Position numbers and translations under genes: made by a program. Positions 44,855 to 53,377 of a stretch of 64,000 nt of DNA are shown one piece after another. Source of the DNA: an uncultured Gemmatimonadales bacterium (GTDB taxonomy: Bacteria; Gemmatimonadota; Gemmatimonadetes; Longimicrobiales; Gaopeijiaceae). The notes beneath the pieces were generated by a model, which did not search any database, was not told the DNA's origin, and saw only the letters and a list, made by a program, of their open reading frames with translations. The stretch covers positions 24,172 to 88,171 of the forward strand of contig CALFPJ010000078.1 in NCBI GenBank assembly GCA_937919655.1. The letters run 5' to 3'. The number at the start of each line of letters is the position of its first letter. The first letter of the stretch is position 1.

Positions 44855-45123
44855 TCACTGCGATAAGTCGCCGGCGATAGTTGCGCCCGCCGGGAGCGCG
44901 ACGGGTGCGGACATCCGCCGATCGCCGCCTCGCCCCGCATACGACGGGTCCTGTGATCGCGGCGGCCACGACAACTCGAACACCACTCGGTCTTCGTCGT
45001 CATGTGTCTCTTCTGTTCTCGAAACCTGATGGCGATGCTTGCGACCGAAGCTGGATCGGGTTGCGCCATCAGGCTGATGCTGGAAGTTTGCCGTCGCACC
45101 TTCCCGCACCCTCAGGCCGCCAC
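44855..45123. other. Gap with a possible reverse-strand gene remnant
   Basis: Upstream of the permease start, a reverse-strand frame ends in TGA at 44855-44857 with coding-like codon use (GDRRMSAPVALPAGATIAGD). It has no good start and no recognised family, and may be the tail of a lost gene. Otherwise this gap between divergent genes shows no clear promoter or structure. Confidence 0.25.
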
Positions 45124-45255
45124 ATGACCACTGACGATCCCACCGCGAGCCCACCGCCGCAGTCGAATTTCAAGGGCACGCTCTTCCGCGTCCTGGCGGT
45201 CCAAATCGTCGCTCTGGCGCTGCTCTGGTTCCTTCAGATGCGCTACCACGCCTGA
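45124..45255 (+). CDS. Small single-helix membrane protein, symporter companion
   Basis: The 43-residue protein has a short polar Thr/Pro-rich start and one membrane helix (LFRVLAVQIVALALLWFLQM) near its C-terminus. The ATG at 45124 fits; the longer frame upstream is not coding-like. It lies 14 bases before the sodium:solute symporter and is too short for domain assignment. By position it may stabilise or regulate that transporter, as small one-helix subunits do in other families. A match between the helix and the symporter surface cannot be shown here. Confidence 0.6.
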   Translation: MTTDDPTASPPPQSNFKGTLFRVLAVQIVALALLWFLQMRYHA

Positions 45256-45269
45256 GGAGCTAAACGGTC

Positions 45270-46940
45270 ATGCATTGGATCAATTGGCTCATCGTCATCG
45301 TGTACCTCGCGTACATGATCATCGACGGGATCAGGAAGTCGAAGGACACCGACACCATCGAAGGCTATTTCCTGGCAAGTAAGAGCCTTCCCTGGTGGGT
45401 GGTGGGCCTGTCCGTGATGGCGACGCAACTGTCTGCGATCACGATGATCGGAACGACGGGCCAGGGCGCGACCGAGGGGCTGCGCTTCGTGCAGTTCTAC
45501 TTCGGATTGCCGATCGCGATGGTGATCCTTGGCGTCACCTTGGTGCCCTTTCTCCATGGCTCGGGCGTGTACACCGCCTACGAGTACCTCGAGCGTCGCT
45601 TCGACGCGAAGACGCGGTCTTTGACGGCCTTCTTGTTCTTGCTGTCACGCGGGATGTCCGCCGGCACGATCATGGCTGCACCCGGCGTGGTCCTCAGCGC
45701 GATCTTCGGTTTCCCGCTCGTGTGGAGTGTGGCGATCATCGGCATTCCGACCGTGATCTACACAATGATCGGCGGCGTTCAGGCGGTCGCGTGGGCAGAC
45801 GTGAAGCAGATGGTACTGATCGTCGTGGCGCTCGTGGGAATTGTGGCGGTGCTCATTTTCCAGATGCCCGTGTCCCCTGACGACGCACTACGCATTGCCG
45901 GAGCGACGGGTCGCCTGAAAACGTTCGACTTCAGCTTCAACCTGACAGAGACGTACACGTTCTGGTCGGGCATCATCGGGGGCACGTTCCTGATGTTGTC
46001 GTATTTCGGGACAGACCAAAGTCAGGTGCAGCGCTACCTGACGGCCAAGTCCGTAGACGAGGCGCGCAGCTCCCTGCTCATGAGTGCGTACTGGAAGATC
46101 CCCTTGCAGGCACTGGTGCTCCTGCTCGGCGTCGGCGTCTTCGTCTACTACCAGTTCGTGCGCCCGCCTCTGCTGTTCAACCCCGCACACGAGATGGCGG
46201 TCGAGGCGGAGCGCGGGGCGGCCTACGACGCGCTGCAAACCCGATATGAGAGCACGTTCACCCTGAGGGAAGGCGCCGCAAGGTCTGTGGCCGATGCGGA
46301 CGATGGGGCGTCGGAAGCCGCAGCGATGGAGGCCTTCGTGGCCCGCGAAGCCGAGATTCAGGTGATCCGCGGAGAGGCGCTCGCGATGGCCGAGGAAGTG
46401 ACGGGCGAATCGTCGCGAGACGTGAACTACATCATCCCTCGATTCGTGCTCTCAGAACTGCCGATTGGACTCACAGGGCTATTCATTGCCGGCGTGCTTG
46501 CGGCGGCGATGTCGAGTATCGCGGCCGAACTCAATTCCCTGGCCACGACGAGCGTGATCGACTTCTATCGGCGGTGGTGGAAGCCAGAGGCGGACGACGC
46601 CCATTACTTGAAGGTGTCGAAGTACGCCACCGGGTTATGGGGTGCTTTCGCGTGCGTCGTCGCGGTATATGCAGCGACTCTGGGGTCACTTATTGAGGTC
46701 GTGAACCGCTTTGGCTCGTTCTTCTATGGCTCGATCCTCGGGGTTTTCTTGCTCGCGATGACCTCGCGGGCGGGGGGCCGTGGCGCCTTCGTCGGGTTAC
46801 TCGCGGGGATGGGTACGGTGGCTGCCGTGACGTTTGGGGCTCCCCAGGTATCGTTCCTGTGGCACAACGTAATTGGCGCCGTCACGGTCGTCGTCGTCGG
46901 CATGGTGATTGGTGGCGGGCCGGAGGCGGCTGAGTCCTAG
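45270..46940 (+). CDS. Sodium:solute symporter (SSS family)
   Basis: The 556-residue protein has about 13 membrane helices. It shows the SSS pattern: YFLASKSLPWWVVGLSVMAT, SAITMIGTTGQGATEGLRFV, GGVQAVAWADVKQMVLIVVA and LFIAGVLAAAMSSIAAELNS (sodium-binding region, Ser-Ser). Between helices 8 and 9 there is an acidic, alanine-rich insert of about 70 residues (AARSVADADDGASEAAAMEA), longer than in typical PutP or PanF-type proteins. Substrate is not identifiable; amino acids or sugars are options. The gene follows a one-helix membrane protein gene with 14 bases between. Confidence 0.9.
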   Translation: MHWINWLIVIVYLAYMIIDGIRKSKDTDTIEGYFLASKSLPWWVVGLSVMATQLSAITMIGTTGQGATEGLRFVQFYFGLPIAMVILGVTLVPFLHGSGVYTAYEYLERRFDAKTRSLTAFLFLLSRGMSAGTIMAAPGVVLSAIFGFPLVWSVAIIGIPTVIYTMIGGVQAVAWADVKQMVLIVVALVGIVAVLIFQMPVSPDDALRIAGATGRLKTFDFSFNLTETYTFWSGIIGGTFLMLSYFGTDQSQVQRYLTAKSVDEARSSLLMSAYWKIPLQALVLLLGVGVFVYYQFVRPPLLFNPAHEMAVEAERGAAYDALQTRYESTFTLREGAARSVADADDGASEAAAMEAFVAREAEIQVIRGEALAMAEEVTGESSRDVNYIIPRFVLSELPIGLTGLFIAGVLAAAMSSIAAELNSLATTSVIDFYRRWWKPEADDAHYLKVSKYATGLWGAFACVVAVYAATLGSLIEVVNRFGSFFYGSILGVFLLAMTSRAGGRGAFVGLLAGMGTVAAVTFGAPQVSFLWHNVIGAVTVVVVGMVIGGGPEAAES

Positions 46941-47019
46941 TTGAGGTCCTCGGTTAGGTCGTCGTAGCCCTACCGGAAGGCTGACGCGAGGCTTGATGGG
47001 AGCATCGGGCCGGACCAGA

Positions 47020-47598
47020 TCATTTTTCCGTAGACGGCGCGGAGTCGATCGCCACCAATCGTTCGATGAGTTGGGCGTGCACATCGGTCAGCAAAGCCAT
47101 GCGACCGAAGAGTTCCGCCACGACCTCCAGGGTCAGCCTGCCCCAAAGAGCCACGCTCATCGTCTCGAGAATCTAATCCTGGACGGTGCGGTATAGGTCA
47201 TAGACCTCATAGCGGCGTGCCACCTGGATCATCCAATCGTAGTCCACGTACGGAGCAGCCTGGCTTACCTGAGCGGCACGCCACGCAGCGGCGGAGATCT
47301 CAGGCAGGGTGAAACCGACATTGCCACCCAACGCCGCGAGGTCTCCGTCCTGCAGCGCGACCCTGAGACTCTCCTGCCTCTGTAGCAAACCCGCACTGGT
47401 GGTCTGGAGTTCTTCCAGATTGGCCCTGGCCTCGGCTAGCACCGCCGCGCGTGCACGATCGGCGAACTCGGACATCTGGCGGTCATCGGACCACTCCTGA
47501 ACCGCCAGCGCGATCAGTACAGCGAATACGACCATCACCGCCTCGAGCCCCAACTCGACCAGCTTCGCGCCGATCACGCTTCGCGGCTTCGTCATCAA
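47020..47598 (-). pseudogene. Single-helix membrane protein gene with an in-frame amber codon
   Basis: From the ATG at 47598 the frame encodes a 141-residue protein: one membrane helix (LEAVMVVFAVLIALAVQEW), then a long helical region, ending at TAG (47173-47175). The same frame continues for 50 more coding-like codons (LETMSVALWGRLTLEVVAEL) to TGA at 47020. The N-terminal layout resembles DUF6090-type proteins. CAG to TAG is the simplest explanation. It may be a pseudogene, a read-through gene or a sequence error. The ATG overlaps the stop of the substrate-binding protein gene as ATGA. Confidence 0.6.
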
Positions 47599-48680
47599 TA
47601 CAAACTCCCGCCTCGGCCGCGAACGTCACGTTCCCACTGGGCCAGCCAATTCCCCGCCTCCTCGCCTGAGAGCGCCGGGTTCGGCCGCCATGGGATCGCC
47701 GACACTGGTAAGAAATGTCCTTCAGGATATCGAGCCTTTGATAGAGGTCCGTGCGCGGGAAGCCACCAGTCGCCAGCCGCCAGTTCCGTAGCCAGCTCCA
47801 CCCCTGTCATCTCGATGAACTCCTGGGCCAAGTCGGGCTCCGGGGAGCCACGGAGCATCGCGACACCGAGCACAAGTGCCGGCGACCCGGTCTCGGGATG
47901 GTTGTAGTGTAGCCAGCCTGCACCGTCGTGGCGAAGACGCTCCGCTACGTGAACCGGCAGGATGCCGATGAGGGCATCGCCCTTCTCAAGCATTCTCATG
48001 AGCTCCTCTGAATCGGCCGCGTAGGCACCGACCGAAGCGTCCAACCGCGTGAGCCAATCGAACCCAGCCACGGGGTCCCCGTCCTCAAGGACTGCGTGCT
48101 CAATCACTCCGGAAAGAAACGCGGCCCCCGTGCCGTCCTTCGCCGGGTCTAGGACGACAACACCCCCGCGCCAGCGGGGATGGAAAAGATCCGCCCAGTC
48201 CCGAGGCGCACGGGAGATTTGAGTGACTTCGCGGTTGAAGACGATCACGAACGGGGAGACGGACGCAGCCTGCCAGTGGTCGTCGTCGTTCGCGCCCGCC
48301 ATGGCCGACCCCGCTTCGATCCACGACGGTCTGAACGACTCCAAGAGGCTGTCACGCGAGGCCTCCGCGAGTACATCTGAGGCCGCACCCCACCACACGT
48401 CACCGTCGCCTCGGCCGCTCCGTATTCGCTCCATCGCGGCAGCGTCATCAAGACGAACCATGCGCACGTCGACGTCCGCCCACATTTGCTCGAAGCGGTC
48501 CTCCGCGTACCTCACCATTTCAGGCGACAACGGGGAATACACCACGAGTGTGCGCCCCCCCGAGCCTTCGCAGGCCGAAAGCACGACGACCAGACACACA
48601 ACAAGGGCGTGCGCCAACTGGGTCAAACGACGCCGACCCTTGTCAGCGCCGCGAGACAAAATCTGCCCAGTCAGCCGCAT
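47595..48680 (-). CDS. Iron(III)-type ABC substrate-binding lipoprotein
   Basis: The 361-residue protein has a lipoprotein signal (VVCLVVVLSACEGSG) after a basic leader, and a type II periplasmic-binding fold: TLVVYSPLSPEMVRYAEDRF, DVWWGAASDVLAEASRDSL, WADLFHPRWRGGVVVLDPAK and GTGAAFLSGVIEHAV. It resembles AfuA/FutA Fe3+-binding proteins, but the iron-ligand tyrosines are not clearly seen. No permease or ATPase of this type is adjacent. The gene overlaps the 3' end of the PIG-L deacetylase gene by 38 bases, and its stop overlaps the next gene. Confidence 0.82.
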   Translation of the reverse strand: MRLTGQILSRGADKGRRRLTQLAHALVVCLVVVLSACEGSGGRTLVVYSPLSPEMVRYAEDRFEQMWADVDVRMVRLDDAAAMERIRSGRGDGDVWWGAASDVLAEASRDSLLESFRPSWIEAGSAMAGANDDDHWQAASVSPFVIVFNREVTQISRAPRDWADLFHPRWRGGVVVLDPAKDGTGAAFLSGVIEHAVLEDGDPVAGFDWLTRLDASVGAYAADSEELMRMLEKGDALIGILPVHVAERLRHDGAGWLHYNHPETGSPALVLGVAMLRGSPEPDLAQEFIEMTGVELATELAAGDWWLPAHGPLSKARYPEGHFLPVSAIPWRPNPALSGEEAGNWLAQWERDVRGRGGSLY

Positions 48681-51303
48681 CGAGCGAGATCAGGTTGGCG
48701 AACAGCCGATACGCCCCAGGCACCTGCCCAGCCCACTGACGGAAAAACGAGAGCGCCGCATATACATAAATGCCTTCACCAACCGAGGCGACGAGAACCG
48801 AGCCGTGAAGCGGGTCTTCACCAGGATCGTTCATGGAGAGCATCGGCACATAGTCATCAGCCCATTCGCTCGCGAAGTACAACCCGCGCTCTTGGACCCA
48901 CCCCGAGAAGTCGGCCTGGGTGATCTGATTCGGCGTCGTGAAGAGCGGCGCATCCGGCTCAAGGATCGTCATCACCGCGGTTTCGTCTGCAACCCGCGCG
49001 GTGGGCCTCCCGATGGTGAGCGCATACGGCGCATACCCGCCGCTGGAAAACTGGTCCTGATTGTACTGATTGATGACGGTGCCACCCGCACGTGCAAAAT
49101 CGAGAAGCTGTTCGTTCGCGGCACGTACGTCGGGGCGGGTCTCGTAGGCGCGGACGCCAAGAACGATCACATCGAACGCACCGAACGCGCCATCACGTAC
49201 CTGGCTTTCGGACAGAAGCTCGACGAAGGCACCCATCTGCTTGATCGCGAGTGGCCCGTCGTCTCCGGTGCCCATGATGTAGCCGACGTGCAGGCCCGGG
49301 GTTACAGAGACCGGCAAAAAGGTCACATTCGTCGCGGCATCGGTGTACATGATGGAGCGCTCGATGTGCTCGTAGTCGATCAACGAGACGCCCTCTGTGT
49401 AGCTGCGACCGTCTTCGGTCCGGGCCACGGCCTGAAGGACATGCTCTCCAGCACCCGGAGCCCCACTCGGGCGCACCTCAAAACTGAGCGTGCGCTCGGC
49501 GCCGGCGGCCCCAAAGTCGAACGGCTGAGAAGTGGGTGTGACGCTCCACCCTTCAGGTGCATCGAGCGTCACTTCACCGGTGGCTCCCTCCTCGACCTGC
49601 GACCGCACAGAAACGGTCACGGTTTGCGCCTCCGTGCGGCTTTCCGGCCACACCAGCCCAGCCGGCGTTACCCGCACCGACACCGCCGGAACCACCAATA
49701 CCGGCTTCACGAACTCGCCGCGCGCCTGGTCGACCCCCACGTAGCGCCATGGTGCGCTTGTCGTCATACGGCCCCCAACGGCCTCTCCTCCTGTGAAAGG
49801 CGTGAAACGCAGACCGAGACTCCAACTGGGCTCGTCACGGGGCAGCCCCCACACCTCAGGGTTGTCGGGCCAACGGTAACGGGCGCCGTCCCGGGCCTCC
49901 CGTAAAAAATAGAGCCGCGAGGGGTCCTGGTCCTCGGGGATCGTCACCGCATACCGGAAGGTCACGAGGCTCTCCGGAGCCACGCTACCGCCCACTTCGA
50001 GCCCCTCCACGCCGATCTCGCGAGCCGACCCCATTTGACTGGGCACAACCACTTCTGGCAGCGCCAACTGGAACTGGCTTCCGTTCCACAGCTGCGCCTG
50101 CACCTCAACAACCTGGCCAGGAACAACAAGGTCGTCGTCAGCCCGTACATCCCACACGATGCCGGCTGCGGCCATGAGCGCGCGGGTAGCCAAATCCACC
50201 TTCTGGGCTAGTGCCGCTTGGAACTCAATGGCCTCGGGGCCTGCGGAGGTGCTCGCCATGCTGAGGTGGCGGAGCGCGGACGCGAGGATCGGCACAACGC
50301 CGGCTGGTTCCAGGCCCAACGAACGCTGGGCCGCAGCCACTTCGGATCGATAAGCTTCGAGATGAAGCCGAACCTCCGTGGCGACCGTGGCGTCGACCCC
50401 TGAGGCGAGCCCTGCCAGCGTGGTATCGATACCTGCGAACAGGTCACCGGCAGCCCCCTCTACGTGGGTCGCCATGAGGATCGCCCCCGCGGTGCGCGGA
50501 CCCAGCGGCTGTGCCGAACCCATGTCTTGGGAGCGGTGCTGGCTCCGACTGAGGGCGGAAAGCTGCTGCGTTGAGCGGCCAAGAAGCGGGTCATTACCCC
50601 CCGTCTGTATGACCACCTGAGCCTCAGGAGGCGTTCCGCCTTCCCTCCGCCTTGATGACATGTAGAGCTTCGCCGGCGTCCATGCCGCGACACCGAGCGC
50701 CAGTTGCTCCGGGAAGCGACTCGGATCTCCCGCCGCCTCAAATGCGTCCTGAGCGATGATCCCGGAGGCCTGATGTTGGCCATGGCCGTCTCGCGGGGTG
50801 CCACTCCACACCGAGACGACGACCTGAGGGCGGAACTTGCGGATGATCCAGACGACGTCCGAGAGCAGTTCTTCGCGCGGCCACAGAGTGAGCGCTTCTT
50901 CAGACGTCTTGGAGTACCCGTAGTCGAAGGCGCGGGTGAAGAACTGCTTGCCGCCATCGAGTGCGCGCGCAGCCTCCAACTCCCCGGTGCGAATGACGCC
51001 CAGGCCTTCCCACAATTCCGGCCCAATGAGGTTCTGCCCGCCGTCGCCCCGCGTCAGAGAGAGGTATGCCGTTTCGACACCCATCCCCCGCGCCAGCACC
51101 GCCAAGAAGGGTGTGTCTTCATCGTCGGGGTGCGCGCCAATCATGAGGACGCGTTTCACCCCATCCATCTGTCTGAGCAGCAGGCCGGTCGGCACGAGAC
51201 CCGTCCCGTCGAGCGCCTGACCCATGGCAGTCCGAGGACCGGTTGCCAACAAAAGAGCCACCGCGGCGACCACAACAAGATTCCGCACACCGTAATACCG
51301 CAT
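48643..51303 (-). CDS. PIG-L (LmbE-type) deacetylase with NEW3 and GATase-like modules
   Basis: The ATG at 51303 gives a signal peptide (LVVVAAVALLLATGPRTAMG) and 886 residues. The N-terminal domain has the zinc deacetylase motif His58-Pro-Asp-Asp-Glu62 in IGAHPDDEDTPF and GHGQHQASGIIAQDAF with a later His. A beta-rich region and a NEW3-type domain (VRSQVEEGATGEVTLDAPEG) follow, and the C-terminus has a GATase1-like fold (YIMGTGDDGPLAIKQMGAFV, AFDVIVLGVRAYETRPDV). PIG-L enzymes remove acetyl groups from N-acetylglucosamine-type sugars. The secreted multidomain form suggests a polysaccharide or cell-wall substrate. Confidence 0.88.
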   Translation of the reverse strand: MRYYGVRNLVVVAAVALLLATGPRTAMGQALDGTGLVPTGLLLRQMDGVKRVLMIGAHPDDEDTPFLAVLARGMGVETAYLSLTRGDGGQNLIGPELWEGLGVIRTGELEAARALDGGKQFFTRAFDYGYSKTSEEALTLWPREELLSDVVWIIRKFRPQVVVSVWSGTPRDGHGQHQASGIIAQDAFEAAGDPSRFPEQLALGVAAWTPAKLYMSSRRREGGTPPEAQVVIQTGGNDPLLGRSTQQLSALSRSQHRSQDMGSAQPLGPRTAGAILMATHVEGAAGDLFAGIDTTLAGLASGVDATVATEVRLHLEAYRSEVAAAQRSLGLEPAGVVPILASALRHLSMASTSAGPEAIEFQAALAQKVDLATRALMAAAGIVWDVRADDDLVVPGQVVEVQAQLWNGSQFQLALPEVVVPSQMGSAREIGVEGLEVGGSVAPESLVTFRYAVTIPEDQDPSRLYFLREARDGARYRWPDNPEVWGLPRDEPSWSLGLRFTPFTGGEAVGGRMTTSAPWRYVGVDQARGEFVKPVLVVPAVSVRVTPAGLVWPESRTEAQTVTVSVRSQVEEGATGEVTLDAPEGWSVTPTSQPFDFGAAGAERTLSFEVRPSGAPGAGEHVLQAVARTEDGRSYTEGVSLIDYEHIERSIMYTDAATNVTFLPVSVTPGLHVGYIMGTGDDGPLAIKQMGAFVELLSESQVRDGAFGAFDVIVLGVRAYETRPDVRAANEQLLDFARAGGTVINQYNQDQFSSGGYAPYALTIGRPTARVADETAVMTILEPDAPLFTTPNQITQADFSGWVQERGLYFASEWADDYVPMLSMNDPGEDPLHGSVLVASVGEGIYVYAALSFFRQWAGQVPGAYRLFANLISLDAADWADFVSRR

Positions 51304-51431
51304 TGTTACTCCCACCTCGAACAGATCGGACCAGCCTAGGAACACAAGATAGAGCCCAGCGTGATTGTCAGGACACCCGGGCATCCGGGCACCCGAGTGT
51401 GTTCGTCGCTTCGGGGACCTACCCCGCGGGG

Positions 51432-52361
51432 TTACCTCGGCCTGGGCCACGTCAACGCGAGCGCCGCCGGGGCGCGCGAGCGGCCGACCCAGCCGGCAAG
51501 CGCCGCGAGCGTGAGCAGATAAGGGAACGCGAGGAAAAGTTGGTAGGGAAGATCCAGCCCAAGTGTCTGGGCGTGAAACTGCAACGCAGAAGCACCCCCG
51601 AACACAAGCGCCGCCACCAGTACCAAGGGTGGATTCCAACGGCCCAGTACCACCACGGCGATGGCGATGAAGCCCCGCCCGGCGCTCATGTTCTCCGCGA
51701 AAGTGCCCGCGTGAGCCAGTACCAGGTGAGCACCCGCCACACCGGCGAGCGTCCCCCCAAACGTGGTCGCCCAGAAGCGCGTCCAGCGCACGCGCACTCC
51801 GGCGGCCGCCGCCGTATCTGGCTCCTCTCCGACGGCCCTGACCTCCAATCCCCACTCGGTCCGGAACAAGAAGTACCAAAGAGCCGGAGCCAATACGTAC
51901 GCGAGATAGGCTGTGGGGGCCTGCTCAAAGAGCGCCGAGCCGATCACAGGGATGTCCGACAACAACGGAATCGGCATCGGCGCCAACGTCGGCAGCGTGA
52001 GGGCCGCCCCAGTCGCGCCAAATCGAGCCTGATAGATCGCTCCGGTGAAGCCCAGGCCGCCGAGCGTGATCGCCGTCCCAGTGATGATCTGATCCGTGCC
52101 CAGACCGATCGCAAAAGCGGCGAAGACGACCGCCACAATGAAGCCCGCGGCTGCCCCAACCAAGACACCGCCCGCGGCCCCACCAAAGGCCAGTGCACCC
52201 AACGCGCCTCCGAGCGCCCCGGCAATGATCGAGCCCTCCAGTCCGATGTTGATCACGCCGCTACGCTCCGTGACCGTTTCGCCCAAGGCGGCGAGCGCCA
52301 AGGGAACGCCAAGCCTCACCGAGGCTTCGAGAAAGGCCGTAAGCACAAACGCCTCAGTCAT
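51432..52361 (-). CDS. Nucleoside-type ABC importer permease 2 (NupQ/YufQ-like)
   Basis: The 309-residue protein has about eight membrane helices and the BPD_transp_2 pattern: GETVTERSGVINIGLEGSII, GLGTDQIITGTAITLGGLGF and EVRAVGEEPDTAAAAGVRVR, which is the EAA-type loop contacting the ATPase. It pairs with the preceding permease to form the transmembrane pore of a BMP-type importer for nucleosides or purine derivatives. Its start overlaps the upstream permease by 8 bases. It is the last gene of the four-gene operon. Confidence 0.9.
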   Translation of the reverse strand: MTEAFVLTAFLEASVRLGVPLALAALGETVTERSGVINIGLEGSIIAGALGGALGALAFGGAAGGVLVGAAAGFIVAVVFAAFAIGLGTDQIITGTAITLGGLGFTGAIYQARFGATGAALTLPTLAPMPIPLLSDIPVIGSALFEQAPTAYLAYVLAPALWYFLFRTEWGLEVRAVGEEPDTAAAAGVRVRWTRFWATTFGGTLAGVAGAHLVLAHAGTFAENMSAGRGFIAIAVVVLGRWNPPLVLVAALVFGGASALQFHAQTLGLDLPYQLFLAFPYLLTLAALAGWVGRSRAPAALALTWPRPR

Positions 52362-53376
52362 CAGCCCTGCGCCTCCGAATCTGATCTGCGGCGAGTACCG
52401 AGAGGATCACGAGCGCCACCACAGCAGAAACCCAAGCCTGCGGAATGCCCGCTTCTCGCTGCATCGCGGCGGCGCCGCTTTCGAGCGCGCCAAACAGCAG
52501 CCCCGTCCCGACAATCGCGAGCGGATGCAAGCCGGCCAGGAGCGCAACGGCGATCGCCGTATAACCCCATCCAGGAGACAGGTTTGGGTACAACGCGTAG
52601 GTCACGCCGGCGACCTCGACGCCACCAGCCAGTCCCGCGATCGCACCCGAGGCGACGAAGCTGACGAGGATCACGCGGTTGGCGGGAATCATCCCTGCGA
52701 TGCGGGCGGCGGTCGGTGCCGCCCCAACCGCTCGGATCTTGAATCCGACCCTCGTCCATCGAAAGAGTGCCCATAACGCGATGGCCACGCCTATGGCTAA
52801 GGCGAATCCCATGTGCAGGCGGGTTCCGGAGCCGAGCATTGGAAGGCGTGCGGCTTCTGCAATAGGGTCCGTCTGCTGAAACACGCCGCGGGCCTCTTGG
52901 AGCGGCCCGCTGACCACGTAGGCCGCGAGGTAGATGCCCACGAAGTTCATCAAGATCGTGGTGATGACCTCCCCGACCCCGAGCCGCACGCGCATGAACG
53001 CCGGTAAGGCGGCCCAGGCGGCGCCGGCGAGTGCAGCAGCCCCCAGCACAAGCGGCACAAGAAGGAGGGCGGGTAGCCCTACTCCGGCGATCCCCACAGA
53101 CACCGCCGCGATCGCACCGGCATAGAGCTGCCCCTCCGCCCCGATATTCCAGACGCCCGCCCGGAATGCGAGAGACACCGCGAGTCCTGTGAGGATGAGC
53201 GGTACTGCCCGGGTCATCGTGATGAAAAGCGCCGTCGTGCTCCCGACAGAGCCCCGAACCAGGGCGCCGGCCGCCGTTAAGGGATCGAACCCCCCCAGCC
53301 AAAGAGATCCTGCTGCGAAAATCGCGGTGGCGCCCAACGCCCCAACTGCGACCCAAATCGGATGCCAACGCTGCAT
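52354..53376 (-). CDS. Nucleoside-type ABC importer permease 1 (NupP/YufP-like)
   Basis: The 340-residue protein has the BPD_transp_2 pattern of YufP/NupP: FRAGVWNIGAEGQLYAGAIA, GVGEVITTILMNFVGIYLAA and IRAVGAAPTAARIAGMIPAN (EAA-like loop), with eight or more helices. It forms a heterodimer with the next permease. It begins one base after the ATPase stop. The NIGAEGQ segment is a signature of this transporter group and separates it from ribose-type RbsC. Confidence 0.9.
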   Translation of the reverse strand: MQRWHPIWVAVGALGATAIFAAGSLWLGGFDPLTAAGALVRGSVGSTTALFITMTRAVPLILTGLAVSLAFRAGVWNIGAEGQLYAGAIAAVSVGIAGVGLPALLLVPLVLGAAALAGAAWAALPAFMRVRLGVGEVITTILMNFVGIYLAAYVVSGPLQEARGVFQQTDPIAEAARLPMLGSGTRLHMGFALAIGVAIALWALFRWTRVGFKIRAVGAAPTAARIAGMIPANRVILVSFVASGAIAGLAGGVEVAGVTYALYPNLSPGWGYTAIAVALLAGLHPLAIVGTGLLFGALESGAAAMQREAGIPQAWVSAVVALVILSVLAADQIRRRRADD

Positions 53377-53377
53377 A

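Noticed and set aside
48223..49905. 560-codon forward frame across the PIG-L and binding-protein genes
   Set aside because: No recognisable domains; it runs opposite two well-supported genes and has Arg/Pro/Thr-rich antisense composition.
51243..52664. 473-codon forward frame over the nucleoside permeases
   Set aside because: Product is a run of Arg, Pro and Gln; both permeases on the reverse strand have clear transmembrane and EAA-type motifs.
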